Origin: an uncultured Lachnospiraceae bacterium
GTDB lineage: Bacteria; Bacillota; Clostridia; Lachnospirales; Lachnospiraceae
DNA length: 64,000 bases
Direction of reading: 5' to 3'
NCBI GenBank assembly: GCA_947053345.1
Contig: CAMRSM010000001.1
Location: 124,001-188,000 of the forward strand
Every line of letters starts with the position of its first letter. Position 1 is the stretch's first letter. Both the position numbers and the translations under genes were made by a program. The notes below the pieces were generated by a model. That model was not told where the DNA came from. It did not search any database and was given only the letters and a program-made list of their open reading frames with translations. Shown here piece after piece: positions 1-9,170 of the stretch.

Positions 1-2730
1 TTTATGGACGCGCGATACGAGGCGGACGATTTTACGGGCACCCTTGTAAGCATGTTTGAGAAGGAAATCCCGGTGCGTATCATGACGAAGGACCGCGATT
101 ACCTTCAGCTTGTCTCGGAGCGCACACAGCTTTGGATGATCCACCCCACGGCGAAGAAGACCGAGGAACTTTACGAGAAATACAATATGCGCCAGAAGGA
201 TTGTCATGTGCCGGACCGCACCTTCCCGTTTACGCCGGAGCTTGTGGAAAAGGAATTCGGCGTAAAGCCGGAATCGGTGAATTCGTTAAAGGGTCTGGAG
301 GGCGACCCTTCGGACAATATCAAGGGTGTACCGGGGATTGGCGAGATGACGGCAGCGGCGCTCATCCATGAATACGGTTCGGTGGAACGCCTCTATGAAG
401 TGCTGAAAGCCAAGGACGAGAAGGGGCAGAAGGCACTCGCGCAGGATTGGAAGGTGCGCCTTGGCATCAAACGCTCGCCGCTTGGCCCGCTGCTTAAAAC
501 GAGCGATACGGAGCTGGTCGGGGAACGTGCCGCCATGCTTTCAAAAACGCTTGCCACGATCAAGCGGGATATCCCTCTTGATGTCACGCTCGATGATTTG
601 CGGCTTTCCATCGACGAGGAGCGGGCAATGCAGGAATTTACCGCGCTGGAATTCCGTTCGTTAAAATTTGAGAAACCGGAGGAAGAGGGGGATTTTGTCC
701 CGGTATCCGACAATCCTTTTGACGGCAGTTTTACACCTTTTGGCGGTGAAGTGCCGTTTGGGGACGGAGAGCCGTTTTCTGCCGCAAAAAGTGCACCTCT
801 GGGCTTTGAGGCGATGATGAACCCGCCGGTATCAAAAGATGCGCAGGGGGCTTCCAAAGATGCCGCCGCCCACAAAGAACCGAAAGGCGGCAGTACAGGA
901 AAAGAAGCTGTAAATGCCCGCGAAGAGCAAAGTGACGGCAGGGAGGCTGCCTGTGCTGCGGCGCAGAAGATCACATTCCCGCCTTATACCGAGCCGGAAC
1001 AAATCATCCATGTGGATTCCCTTCCGCAGGAACTGCTTTCCGGCAAGTACCTTGCCTTTTCCACATACTCGCAGGAGGGGCAGCTGCTTGGTGTTGCACT
1101 GCAGGCAGATACCGGTAAGATTTATTTTGCAAAGCCCGCGGCCGAAGAATTTTCCGATTTTCTCGCTGAGGCGGTAAAACGGGGCGTGCGCCCGGTCACG
1201 CTGGAGCTTGCAAAACAGCTTGCGCCTTTTGATATCGAGAAACTGCGGGAAATATCCCTTTCCGGCGGTCTGCTGGATGCCACACTTGCGGCATATCTAA
1301 AAAACCCGCTCGCGGGCGCGTATGCTTACCACGACCTTGCCAAAGAATACTATGGGATTACGCTGCCGGAAGAAAAAGAATTGTTAAAGAAAGCAACACC
1401 GATGGAACTGTTGCTTTCAATGGAGTCCCCGGCGGAAAAATATATGCTGTTTGCGTGCAATATGGCATTCCTGCTCTCGGAAGGGCTGCTGTCATGGCTT
1501 CGTTTAAGGGAGAACACCGCCCTGTATTTTGAGCTTGAACTGCCGCTCATCTTTACGCTTTACGCGATGCAGCAGAGAGGGATCCTTGTGCAGAAAGAAG
1601 AGCTTGCGGACTACGCCGTCAAGCTCGGCGAACGCATTGCGGTGCTGGAGGAGGAGATTTATGCGGATGCGGGGGAGCAGTTTAACATCAATTCGACAAA
1701 GCAGCTCGGAGTGATCCTCTTTGAGAAGTTAAAACTTCCTGGCGGCAAGAAGACGAAGACCGGCTACTCAACGGCGGCAGATGTGTTAGAGCGCCTTTTG
1801 GACAAACATCCGATGATGGGGAAACTGCTTGAATACCGGCAGCTTTCCAAACTAAAATCGACCTATGCGGACGGGCTGGCGGCATTTATCGCGCCGGACG
1901 GCAGGATACACAGCACATTCCGGCAGACGATCACAGCGACCGGGCGCATCAGCAGCACGAATCCGAACCTGCAGAACATCCCGATCCGTATGGAGGCGGG
2001 GAGACAGCTGCGCAAAGTGTTTATCCCGCAGGACGGCTTTGTATTTCTGGATGCGGATTATTCCCAGATTGAACTGCGCGTCCTCGCGCACATGTCGGGG
2101 GATGAGCATCTGATCGCCGCATACAACAAAGAACAGGATATCCACCGCATCACGGCATCGGAGGTGTTCCACACGCCGTTTGGAGAAGTGACCAAGGAGC
2201 AGCGCAGCCGGGCAAAAGCCGTAAATTTCGGGATCGTGTACGGTATCAGCTCGTTCGGGCTCGGTCAGGGCCTGAACATCTCACGCCATGAGGCGGAAGA
2301 ATATATTGAAAAGTATTTTGAGACGTACCCGGGTGTCCGCCGTTTTGTTGACCGGCTGGTGGAGGACGGGAGGAAATACGGGGAGGCGAAGACGTTGTAC
2401 GGCCGTATCCGCCCACTGCCGGATATTTCAGCCTCCAGCCATACGAAGCGGGCGGAACAGGAGCGCATTGCGATGAACTCGCCGATTCAGGGGACAGCGG
2501 CGGATATCATGAAGCGTGCGATGCTGCGCGTGGACCGCAGGCTTGTGGAAGGCGGTTTCCGGTCGCGCCTGCTCTTGCAGATCCACGACGAACTGCTTGT
2601 GGAAACCGCCAAGGAGGAAATTGAGCAGGTGAGAAAAATCCTCACCGAGGAGATGAGCGGCGCGGCAGCGCTCGCCGTCCCGCTGGAGGTGCAGGCGGAA
2701 CAGGGGGCGGACTGGCTCGCGGCCCATTGA
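1..2730 (+). CDS. polA: DNA polymerase I, 3' part (5' end outside window)
   Basis: Family A DNA polymerase for gap filling and Okazaki fragment processing. The frame is open from base 1, so the gene begins upstream; numbering here starts at the ATG at 4. Residues 1-215 are the rest of the 5' nuclease domain, with the helix-hairpin-helix GVPGIGEMTAAAL near 109. Residues about 228-325 are a long low-complexity Gly/Pro/Ala/Lys linker. The following region has the 3'-5' exonuclease position but reads LAFSTYSQEG where an active enzyme has an Asp-x-Glu motif, so proofreading is probably lost. The polymerase domain is intact: motif A DADYSQIELR near 683, motif B RAKAVNFGIVYG near 737, motif C QIHDELLVE near 859. 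coaE follows 124 bases later; polA-coaE neighbours are common in Firmicutes. Confidence 0.97.
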   Translation, partial: FMDARYEADDFTGTLVSMFEKEIPVRIMTKDRDYLQLVSERTQLWMIHPTAKKTEELYEKYNMRQKDCHVPDRTFPFTPELVEKEFGVKPESVNSLKGLEGDPSDNIKGVPGIGEMTAAALIHEYGSVERLYEVLKAKDEKGQKALAQDWKVRLGIKRSPLGPLLKTSDTELVGERAAMLSKTLATIKRDIPLDVTLDDLRLSIDEERAMQEFTALEFRSLKFEKPEEEGDFVPVSDNPFDGSFTPFGGEVPFGDGEPFSAAKSAPLGFEAMMNPPVSKDAQGASKDAAAHKEPKGGSTGKEAVNAREEQSDGREAACAAAQKITFPPYTEPEQIIHVDSLPQELLSGKYLAFSTYSQEGQLLGVALQADTGKIYFAKPAAEEFSDFLAEAVKRGVRPVTLELAKQLAPFDIEKLREISLSGGLLDATLAAYLKNPLAGAYAYHDLAKEYYGITLPEEKELLKKATPMELLLSMESPAEKYMLFACNMAFLLSEGLLSWLRLRENTALYFELELPLIFTLYAMQQRGILVQKEELADYAVKLGERIAVLEEEIYADAGEQFNINSTKQLGVILFEKLKLPGGKKTKTGYSTAADVLERLLDKHPMMGKLLEYRQLSKLKSTYADGLAAFIAPDGRIHSTFRQTITATGRISSTNPNLQNIPIRMEAGRQLRKVFIPQDGFVFLDADYSQIELRVLAHMSGDEHLIAAYNKEQDIHRITASEVFHTPFGEVTKEQRSRAKAVNFGIVYGISSFGLGQGLNISRHEAEEYIEKYFETYPGVRRFVDRLVEDGRKYGEAKTLYGRIRPLPDISASSHTKRAEQERIAMNSPIQGTAADIMKRAMLRVDRRLVEGGFRSRLLLQIHDELLVETAKEEIEQVRKILTEEMSGAAALAVPLEVQAEQGADWLAAH

Positions 2731-2854
2731 TGGCAGAAAGGACGGATATCGGGGGATGCGCTTTAGCGTTGTCTTTCCCGGGCTGTTTGCAGGCTGTTTG
2801 GACTTTGACAAGGCAGTGTGAGAAAATTTGTATGGCAGGGAAAAGAGGGAGTGT

Positions 2855-3448
2855 ATGGGAAAGATCATTGGGCTGACGGGCGGTGTCGGCTGCGGAAAAT
2901 CCACGGTGATAGAGCTTTTGCGGGAGAATTTCCGCTGCCTCGCGGTTTTGACCGATGAGGTGGCAAGGGAACAGATGCTTCCCGGTGGTGTTTCTTATGC
3001 GCGTGTGGTGGAAGAATTTGGGGATTCCATTTTGGCGAGGGACGGCACGGTGGACCGCGGCGCGCTCGCGGCGCTTGTTTTTCCGGATCCGGTAAAGCTT
3101 GAGCGGCTCAACGCGCTGACGCATCCCGCCGTGACGGAGTATGTCACCGGACTGGCAGAGAAAGAGAGACGGGAGAACCGCTATGAGTTTTTGCTGATCG
3201 AGACGGCACTTTTGATCGAGGGCGGATACGATCAGTTCTGTGATGAAGTCTGGTACATTTATGCGCCTGCCGGGCAGCGCAGGGAACGCCTGAAAAAAAG
3301 CAGGGGATATCCGGACAAAAAAATTGATGACCTGATGGCGCGCCAGAAAAGTGAGGAAGAGTTTCTGGCAGTGGCAACGCATGTTATTGATAACCGCGAC
3401 GGGACAACGAAAGAGGCACTTCTTGAGAACATAAAGGAAATTTTATAG
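2855..3448 (+). CDS. coaE: Dephospho-CoA kinase
   Basis: Cytoplasmic enzyme of the last CoA synthesis step, phosphorylating the 3'-hydroxyl of dephospho-CoA with ATP. The N-terminus MGKIIGLTGGVGCGKST carries the P-loop, followed by the family's DEVARE and LIEGGYDQFCDEV segments. Length 197 residues is normal. A TTG at 2828 would add nine residues, but the ATG at 2855 has the purine-rich AAAGAGGGAG just before it and places the P-loop at the normal distance from the N-terminus. It lies downstream of polA on the same strand and probably shares its transcript. Confidence 0.95.
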   Translation: MGKIIGLTGGVGCGKSTVIELLRENFRCLAVLTDEVAREQMLPGGVSYARVVEEFGDSILARDGTVDRGALAALVFPDPVKLERLNALTHPAVTEYVTGLAEKERRENRYEFLLIETALLIEGGYDQFCDEVWYIYAPAGQRRERLKKSRGYPDKKIDDLMARQKSEEEFLAVATHVIDNRDGTTKEALLENIKEIL

Positions 3449-3523
3449 AATTTTTCAGAAAATAGTAGAAATAGTATACGATTTGTGATAAGATAAGGTT
3501 ACAAATCACCGTGGAGGCGCTGT

Positions 3524-5671
3524 ATGGATACAAAAAAAATACCGGATCAGCTGGTTTTTGGTCTTGATATAGGGACGAGGAGCATTGTCGGGACAGTTGG
3601 CTATAAGCCAAATGTGGACAATTTTGTTGTGGTAGCGCAAAGCATCCGTTACCATGAAACCCGTGCGATGATGGACGGACAGATCCATGATATATCTAAG
3701 GTGGCCGAAACGATCTCCGAGGTGCGCAGGGAATTGGAACACCAGCTTGATCGTAAGCTGACGAGGGTTTGCATTGCGGCGGCGGGGCGCGTGCTGAAAA
3801 CGGTGACAGTGCGTGTCGAGGAAAGCCTTGGGGACGAGAATTTTCAGGATGAGATGATCAGCGCGGAGACAATCCATGCGCTTGAGATGATCGGTATTGA
3901 GAAGGCGTATGAGGAGATACGCCGGGAAACAAGGGATGATACGATTGATTTTTACTGTGTCGGGTACACGGTAGTACGATATTATCTGAACGGACATATG
4001 ATCACAAACCTTGAAGGGCATAAAGGAAGCAAGATCGCGGCGGAGATTTTGGCAACATTCCTTCCGCAGGAGGTTATTGACGGGCTGTACGCGGCGACGG
4101 AGAAGGCGGGGCTTGAAGTAGATAATCTGACTCTGGAGCCGATCGCGGCGATCAATGTGGCGATCCCGGAGAAATTCCGGCTTTTAAATATTGCGCTGGT
4201 CGATGTCGGGGCGGGGACTTCCGATATCTGCATCACGAAGGACGGGACGGTCGTTGCCTATGGTATGATTCCGGCGGCAGGTGACGCGGTCACCGACGTG
4301 ATCGTGCAGAGGCATCTGGTGGATTTCGCGACGGCGGAGGAGATTAAGATCGGTGCGTCCACAAAAAAGAAACAGATCATTTATAAGGATATCATGGGGA
4401 TCACGGCAAAAACGACCCCGGGGCAGGTCATCGCGGAGACGAAGGATAAGATCCATGAGATTGCGAAGATGATCGCGGAAAAAATCCTTGAGTTAAACGG
4501 CGGGAAATCGGTCAGCGCAGTTTTTGTCGTCGGCGGGGGCGGGAAACTCCCGACGTTTACAAGGAGTCTTGCCGACCGCTTAAAACTGCCGCCGGAGCGC
4601 GTGGCACTGCGGGGGGAAGAGGTTTTGGGCGCGATCACCTTCCTCACGGATGTGAAGAAGGATCCGATGCTCGTGACACCAATCGGCATCTGCCTGAATT
4701 ATTATGAGAAGAATAACAATTTTATTTTTGTGCAGGTAAATTCCGAGCGCGTCAAACTTTACGACAACAGCCGCCTGACAATCGTGGATGCGGTGCTCGC
4801 AGTCGGGTTCCCGAACGATGGACTTTTCCCGAAACGCGGCAGGGCGCTGGAGTTTTACTTAAACGGAAAAAGACGCATGGTGCGCGGCGCGGAGGGTGAG
4901 GCGGCAAACATTTCGCTAAACGGCCGGCCGGCGGGGATCAACACGCCGATCGAAGCCAATGATGTGATCGAGATTTTGGCATCGACAGCAGGGGCGGAGG
5001 CGGCACTGATGATCGGTGAGCTTCCCGAATACAAGAAAACAATCGAGTTTACGGTCAATGGCAAGACGATCACCTGTCCGAAGTTTGTGCGGGCAAACGG
5101 GGAATTTGTCTCCGAGTATTATGATGTCAAGATGGGGGATCAGCTCGAGATACAGGATTATTATACTCTGCGCCAGCTTTTCGATTTTATGGACGTGATG
5201 TACCGGGAAGGGGTTCTGGTAAACCATGTTCCGGCAGGGGAGGATGCCAGGGTTTATGATAAATTCAGTGTCGATTATGACTTTTCAGGGGGGACGGACG
5301 GTTTTTTCCCTGTAAGACCGCAGCAGGAACTGCCAGGGGGCATAAAAGAGCCGGAAGTTTCAGCCGGTTTAAAAGAAGCGCAGGAAGTGGATGATGCTTT
5401 GGAGAAGGGGCAGGCATCCGCGGGCGGCGGGCAGGTTGTGGCGCAGGAGACGGCATTGCCGGTTCAGGAGATCCGGATCACGGTAAATGCTACTCCCGTA
5501 GTATTGAAGGGGAAGAAGGAATACCGTGTGGTCGATATTCTGGATTTTTATGATTTCGACGTGAAAACGGCGCATGGGAGCCGAGTGGTTGTCAAGGTAA
5601 ACGGCAGTGTCTCGAACTTTACGACCGGGGTAGCGCGAGGGGATTTTGTGGAGCTGTACTGGGAGGAATAA
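3524..5671 (+). CDS. FtsA-like actin-fold ATPase with long C-terminal extension
   Basis: Actin/Hsp70-fold ATPase related to FtsA and PilM. Visible ATPase parts are phosphate-1 FGLDIGTRSIVGTVG (residues 12-26), phosphate-2 LVDVGAGTSDICI (about 225-237) and the adenosine loop VFVVGGGGKLPTF (about 333-345). At 715 residues it is far longer than canonical FtsA (about 420). The extra C-terminal region holds three short beta-rich segments, near 442-490, 504-541 and 648-715. Each has a VNG or LNG turn and ends in a D-x-[VL]-E-type strand (for example GDFVELYWEE at the very end); an acidic Gln/Glu-rich linker lies before the last. These may be beta-grasp-like, which is inference. No ftsZ lies nearby, so it need not be the divisome FtsA. 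GGAGG at 3512 supports the ATG. Confidence 0.75.
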   Translation: MDTKKIPDQLVFGLDIGTRSIVGTVGYKPNVDNFVVVAQSIRYHETRAMMDGQIHDISKVAETISEVRRELEHQLDRKLTRVCIAAAGRVLKTVTVRVEESLGDENFQDEMISAETIHALEMIGIEKAYEEIRRETRDDTIDFYCVGYTVVRYYLNGHMITNLEGHKGSKIAAEILATFLPQEVIDGLYAATEKAGLEVDNLTLEPIAAINVAIPEKFRLLNIALVDVGAGTSDICITKDGTVVAYGMIPAAGDAVTDVIVQRHLVDFATAEEIKIGASTKKKQIIYKDIMGITAKTTPGQVIAETKDKIHEIAKMIAEKILELNGGKSVSAVFVVGGGGKLPTFTRSLADRLKLPPERVALRGEEVLGAITFLTDVKKDPMLVTPIGICLNYYEKNNNFIFVQVNSERVKLYDNSRLTIVDAVLAVGFPNDGLFPKRGRALEFYLNGKRRMVRGAEGEAANISLNGRPAGINTPIEANDVIEILASTAGAEAALMIGELPEYKKTIEFTVNGKTITCPKFVRANGEFVSEYYDVKMGDQLEIQDYYTLRQLFDFMDVMYREGVLVNHVPAGEDARVYDKFSVDYDFSGGTDGFFPVRPQQELPGGIKEPEVSAGLKEAQEVDDALEKGQASAGGGQVVAQETALPVQEIRITVNATPVVLKGKKEYRVVDILDFYDFDVKTAHGSRVVVKVNGSVSNFTTGVARGDFVELYWEE

Positions 5672-5713
5672 TACTTGTGATGCCGGGTGACCGGGGTCGG
5701 GATGGGGATTACG

Positions 5714-7429
5714 ATGGAAAACCAATTAACGGATATGCAAAAAATTAGTTCGAGGGTCAATTGTGTCTTGAGTATGGCAATATTTGGCTTTTCGATCGGC
5801 GCGTTCATCGCGGGCATAAGGGGTGTGCAGATCGTATGGATATGCGTAGCTGCCGTCCTTGTCATAGCCGACATTCTGCTTATGGTGGGGGTTATGAACC
5901 AGCACAGGAGGACATGGATTGTTTTTCGCTGCATTGAGCTTGTCATTATATATGTCATGATATTTTTTGACAAGGATTTAATGGTTCAGGCAATCTGTGG
6001 ATTTTGCCTGCTGCTTTTGCTCTGGCAGCTTGTATTCTCCTTCGATTACAGCGACAGTATCACAAAAGTGCTGACCATCATTATGTGGGGCATTCCCGGG
6101 GTCGTGCTCCTGATTTTCAGCATCCTGCTCAACAATACAGAACTGCTCTCGGTATTTGACTCGTTCATCCTCATCGTATGCGCCTGCATCATCGGTGTTT
6201 TCATCTGCAACATCGAGGCGGAAGAATTGGGGAAGATCGAGAAAAAGTTTTTTGCGCAGTGCCGGCTCGTGGAGAGTGTCAATGAGATCAATGAGGAACT
6301 GAAAAACCATCAGGAGAAAGTCAAGAAGGCGAACGAGGAACTCGGAACCCAGAAGATCAAGCTTGAGGCTGCCTACAACCGCATCAACAGTGCAAATGCG
6401 GAGATGATGCTGCAAAATGAGATATTAAAGGCGATTACATCGGTGATCGAGCTTGAAAAACTGCTTGCGATCATGACGAAATCCTTGAAACAGAAACTTT
6501 CCCTAAGCTGCTGTGCAATTTTGCTGCGCAAAATTTCGCAGGAGCTCGACGATGATATGTGTATGGTGGAATCTGACCTGGCACCCGAAGAGCAGAACGC
6601 GCTCTGTGAGCGGATCATCGGTGGCTGCCTGGACGGTTTCCTGGCAAATACGGACAGTTTTGTGGATAACCATATGGCTCAGGGAAATTATGGGTTCCTG
6701 CCGGAAGATCAGGAGGGTTCGCTGTTGGTGCTCCCGATGGTGCGGGAGGGGACAGTGGTCGGAGGGCTCATGGTCGTACATGACCAATTTGATTTCTTTG
6801 CCGACAACCGCGTATTCTATGACACCGTGATGTCGCAGTTCATGATTGCACTCGAAAATGCCGCGCTGTACGCAAAGATGCAGCATATGGCGACGCATGA
6901 TGCCCTGACGGGGCTGCATAACAGGGGGCATTTGAATATTTCCCTTGAGCGGTTTTTGAACGAGGCGCAGGAGAAGAAAAAGCCCCTCTCCCTTGCGCTC
7001 ATGGACATCGACCATTTTAAGCGCTTCAATGATACATACGGTCATTTATTCGGCGATCTTGTGATCAAATCGGTGGCGAAGGAGGCAAGGCGCGTCGCGA
7101 AGAAAAACGGCGGCTTTGCGGCGCGTTACGGCGGGGAGGAATTTGTTGTCGCGTTTCTCGGGAAAACCGTGGAGGAATGCCGCGGTTATGTGGAGCAGAT
7201 CCGCGACGGAATCGATGCCCTGCACCTTGAGTACGAGGGCGTTTATGTCACGGTACACGTCAGTGCCGGCATTACAGGTTACCCGGAGTGCTGTGAGGAT
7301 AGGAATCTTATCTTAAAACATGCGGATGCCGCGATGTATTACTCGAAGGAGCACGGAAGGAACCGTGTGACGGTTGACAGCGCGGAGATTCTGCGCCAAG
7401 TGGGGATGATGGCGGAAGGCACACCGTGA
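5714..7429 (+). CDS. Membrane-bound diguanylate cyclase (GGDEF) with GAF-like sensor
   Basis: Makes cyclic di-GMP from two GTP. The N-terminal 170 residues form about six hydrophobic membrane segments. They are followed by a charged coiled coil (about 185-235), a GAF-like region (about 240-385) and a C-terminal GGDEF domain with MDIDHFKRFNDTYGH and the active-site loop RYGGEEF. The residues ahead of GGEEF (KNGGFAARY) do not form an RxxD product-inhibition site, so feedback by c-di-GMP at the I-site is not expected. In-frame starts exist at 5687 (GTG) and 5702 (ATG); 5714 is preferred because GGGG sits six bases before it. It starts 42 bases after the FtsA-like gene, suggesting one transcript. 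Confidence 0.88.
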   Translation: MENQLTDMQKISSRVNCVLSMAIFGFSIGAFIAGIRGVQIVWICVAAVLVIADILLMVGVMNQHRRTWIVFRCIELVIIYVMIFFDKDLMVQAICGFCLLLLLWQLVFSFDYSDSITKVLTIIMWGIPGVVLLIFSILLNNTELLSVFDSFILIVCACIIGVFICNIEAEELGKIEKKFFAQCRLVESVNEINEELKNHQEKVKKANEELGTQKIKLEAAYNRINSANAEMMLQNEILKAITSVIELEKLLAIMTKSLKQKLSLSCCAILLRKISQELDDDMCMVESDLAPEEQNALCERIIGGCLDGFLANTDSFVDNHMAQGNYGFLPEDQEGSLLVLPMVREGTVVGGLMVVHDQFDFFADNRVFYDTVMSQFMIALENAALYAKMQHMATHDALTGLHNRGHLNISLERFLNEAQEKKKPLSLALMDIDHFKRFNDTYGHLFGDLVIKSVAKEARRVAKKNGGFAARYGGEEFVVAFLGKTVEECRGYVEQIRDGIDALHLEYEGVYVTVHVSAGITGYPECCEDRNLILKHADAAMYYSKEHGRNRVTVDSAEILRQVGMMAEGTP

Positions 7430-7440
7430 TCTTGGCGTAT

Positions 7441-7560
7441 GCACAACTTAAAACAGCATGAATCCCGCATGGCACCGGAAGCGTTTTGCCGAAAAGTGCA
7501 TGTGAGGGAAAACGCTTCCCCGGTGATTGGTGCCGGGAGGGATTTATGCGGAACTTAAAA
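7441..7560 (+). repeat. Single unit of a ~105-bp hairpin repeat family (copy A)
   Basis: GCACAACTTAAAA at 7441 and GCGGAACTTAAAA at 7548 form direct repeats 107 bases apart. Between them is a long imperfect hairpin: outer stem CCGCAT/ATGCGG, middle stem GGCACC/GGTGCC, inner stem GGAAGCGTTTT/AAAACGCTTCC. The same layout, with related sequence and compensated changes, occurs in tandem at 16105-16363. In both places the repeat ends directly at the Shine-Dalgarno sequence of the next gene (AAGGAGGTATGAG here, AAGAGGTATGAG there). It may be a mobile palindromic element or a 5'-UTR RNA structure; function unknown. Confidence 0.7.
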
Positions 7561-7577
7561 AAGGAGGTATGAGAGCG

Positions 7578-9170
7578 ATGCAATTAAGGTTTATCGGAGC
7601 AGACCACGAGGTCACAGGAAGCTGCCATTTTATCTCGGCGTGCGGCAAAAACTTTTTGCTTGACTGCGGGATGGAGCAGGGGGCGGATATCTATGAGAAC
7701 GCAGAACTTCCGGTTGCGCCCTCTGAGATTGATTACATCTTTCTTTCCCATGCGCACATTGACCATTCCGGCCTGATCCCGTACCTCTACGCGCATGGTT
7801 TCCGGGGGCATGTGTATGCGACCGAGGCGACAACGGCACTATGCAATATCATGCTGAAGGACAGTGCCCACATCCAGGAGTTTGAGGCGGAATGGCACAA
7901 CCGGAAAGCGAAGCGTGCCGGAAAAGAAGAGTATGTACCGCTCTACGAGCTGAAAGATGCCGTGGAGGTCATGGAGCATTTTATCCCGTGTCCGTACAAA
8001 AATATCATTGACGTGTGCGAGGGCATCCGTGTACGTTTTGTGGATGTCGGGCATCTGCTTGGTTCGGCGAGCATCGAGGTGTGGCTCGAGGAGGGGGATT
8101 TAAAGCGCAAGATCGCATTTTCGGGCGACATCGGGAATTACAACCAGCCGATCATCAAGGATCCGGAGTACCTTGAGGATGCGGACTATGTGATCATGGA
8201 GTCAACCTACGGCGACCGCCTGCATGACCGCAACGCGGACAATGTGGCGGCGCTCGCGGCAATTATTCAGGAGACATTTGAGCGCGGCGGCAATGTCGTG
8301 ATCCCGTCCTTTGCGGTCGGCAGGACGCAGGAACTTTTGTATTTTATCCGCCAGATCAAGCAGGACGGACTTGTAAAGGGATTTGGAAATTTCGAGGTTT
8401 ATATTGACAGCCCGCTTGCCGTGGAGGCGACAAGTATTTTCCAGGAAAATGTCGATACCTGCTTTGACGAGGAGGCTCTCGCCCTCGTGCGCATGGGCAT
8501 CAACCCGATCCGCTTCCCGGGCTTAAAGATTGCGGTGTCCGCGGACGAATCCAAGGAGATCAACTTCAAGCCGCAGCCGAAAGTGATCATTTCCGCCTCC
8601 GGCATGTGTGAGGCGGGGCGTATCAAACACCATTTAAAGCACAATCTCTGGCGGCCGGAATCGACGATCCTCTTTGTCGGCTATCAGGCAAACGGCACCC
8701 TTGGGCGCGCGATCTACGAGGGAGCAAAGGAGGTGCGTCTGTTCGGGGAGACGATCGAGATCCAGGCGCAGATCCGGAAATTTATCGGCATCAGCGGACA
8801 CGCGGACAAAGAGGGGCTGCTGCGCTGGGTGCGGGCATTTGCAAAAAAGCCGCAGAAGGTCTTTGTCGTGCACGGCGAGGATTCTGTGACCGAAAAATTT
8901 GCTGCCGAGCTGCGCAATGATTACAATATGAACGCGGTTGCCCCGTATACCGGTGCGCTCTACGACCTTGCGGACGGCGGCCTGATTGCGGAGGGCAGCC
9001 AAAGAAGAGTTGAGCACGCGGCGAAACAGCCGTCCGGGGTATTTGCAAGGCTGCTCGCTGCAGGACAGCGCCTCCTTACGGTCATCCGGCGCAACGAGCA
9101 CGGCGCGAACAAGGATCTGGCAAAATTTGCCGATCAGGTCAATGCGCTTTGTGATAAGTGGGATCGCTGA
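7578..9170 (+). CDS. MBL-fold beta-CASP RNA-processing-type metallo-hydrolase
   Basis: Predicted zinc-dependent nuclease of the CPSF/YSH1-like metallo-beta-lactamase family. The zinc-binding HAHIDHSG motif is near residue 58, followed by a second metal site in FSGDIGN, a beta-CASP insert with SFAVGRTQELLYF, then ASGMCEAGR, GHADKEG and VHGE towards the RNA-specificity C-terminal region. Length 530 residues is normal for the bacterial group. Starts at 7527 and 7569 are also open; AGGAGG at 7562-7567 is one base from the 7569 ATG but ten bases from 7578, and MQLRFIGADHEVTGSC is the expected N-terminus. The 3' end overlaps the end of sigG on the other strand by 32 bases. Confidence 0.88.
   Translation: MQLRFIGADHEVTGSCHFISACGKNFLLDCGMEQGADIYENAELPVAPSEIDYIFLSHAHIDHSGLIPYLYAHGFRGHVYATEATTALCNIMLKDSAHIQEFEAEWHNRKAKRAGKEEYVPLYELKDAVEVMEHFIPCPYKNIIDVCEGIRVRFVDVGHLLGSASIEVWLEEGDLKRKIAFSGDIGNYNQPIIKDPEYLEDADYVIMESTYGDRLHDRNADNVAALAAIIQETFERGGNVVIPSFAVGRTQELLYFIRQIKQDGLVKGFGNFEVYIDSPLAVEATSIFQENVDTCFDEEALALVRMGINPIRFPGLKIAVSADESKEINFKPQPKVIISASGMCEAGRIKHHLKHNLWRPESTILFVGYQANGTLGRAIYEGAKEVRLFGETIEIQAQIRKFIGISGHADKEGLLRWVRAFAKKPQKVFVVHGEDSVTEKFAAELRNDYNMNAVAPYTGALYDLADGGLIAEGSQRRVEHAAKQPSGVFARLLAAGQRLLTVIRRNEHGANKDLAKFADQVNALCDKWDR

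Noticed and set aside
2642..3382. 246-codon minus-strand frame across polA and coaE
   Set aside because: Overlaps two certain genes on the other strand and shows no domain.
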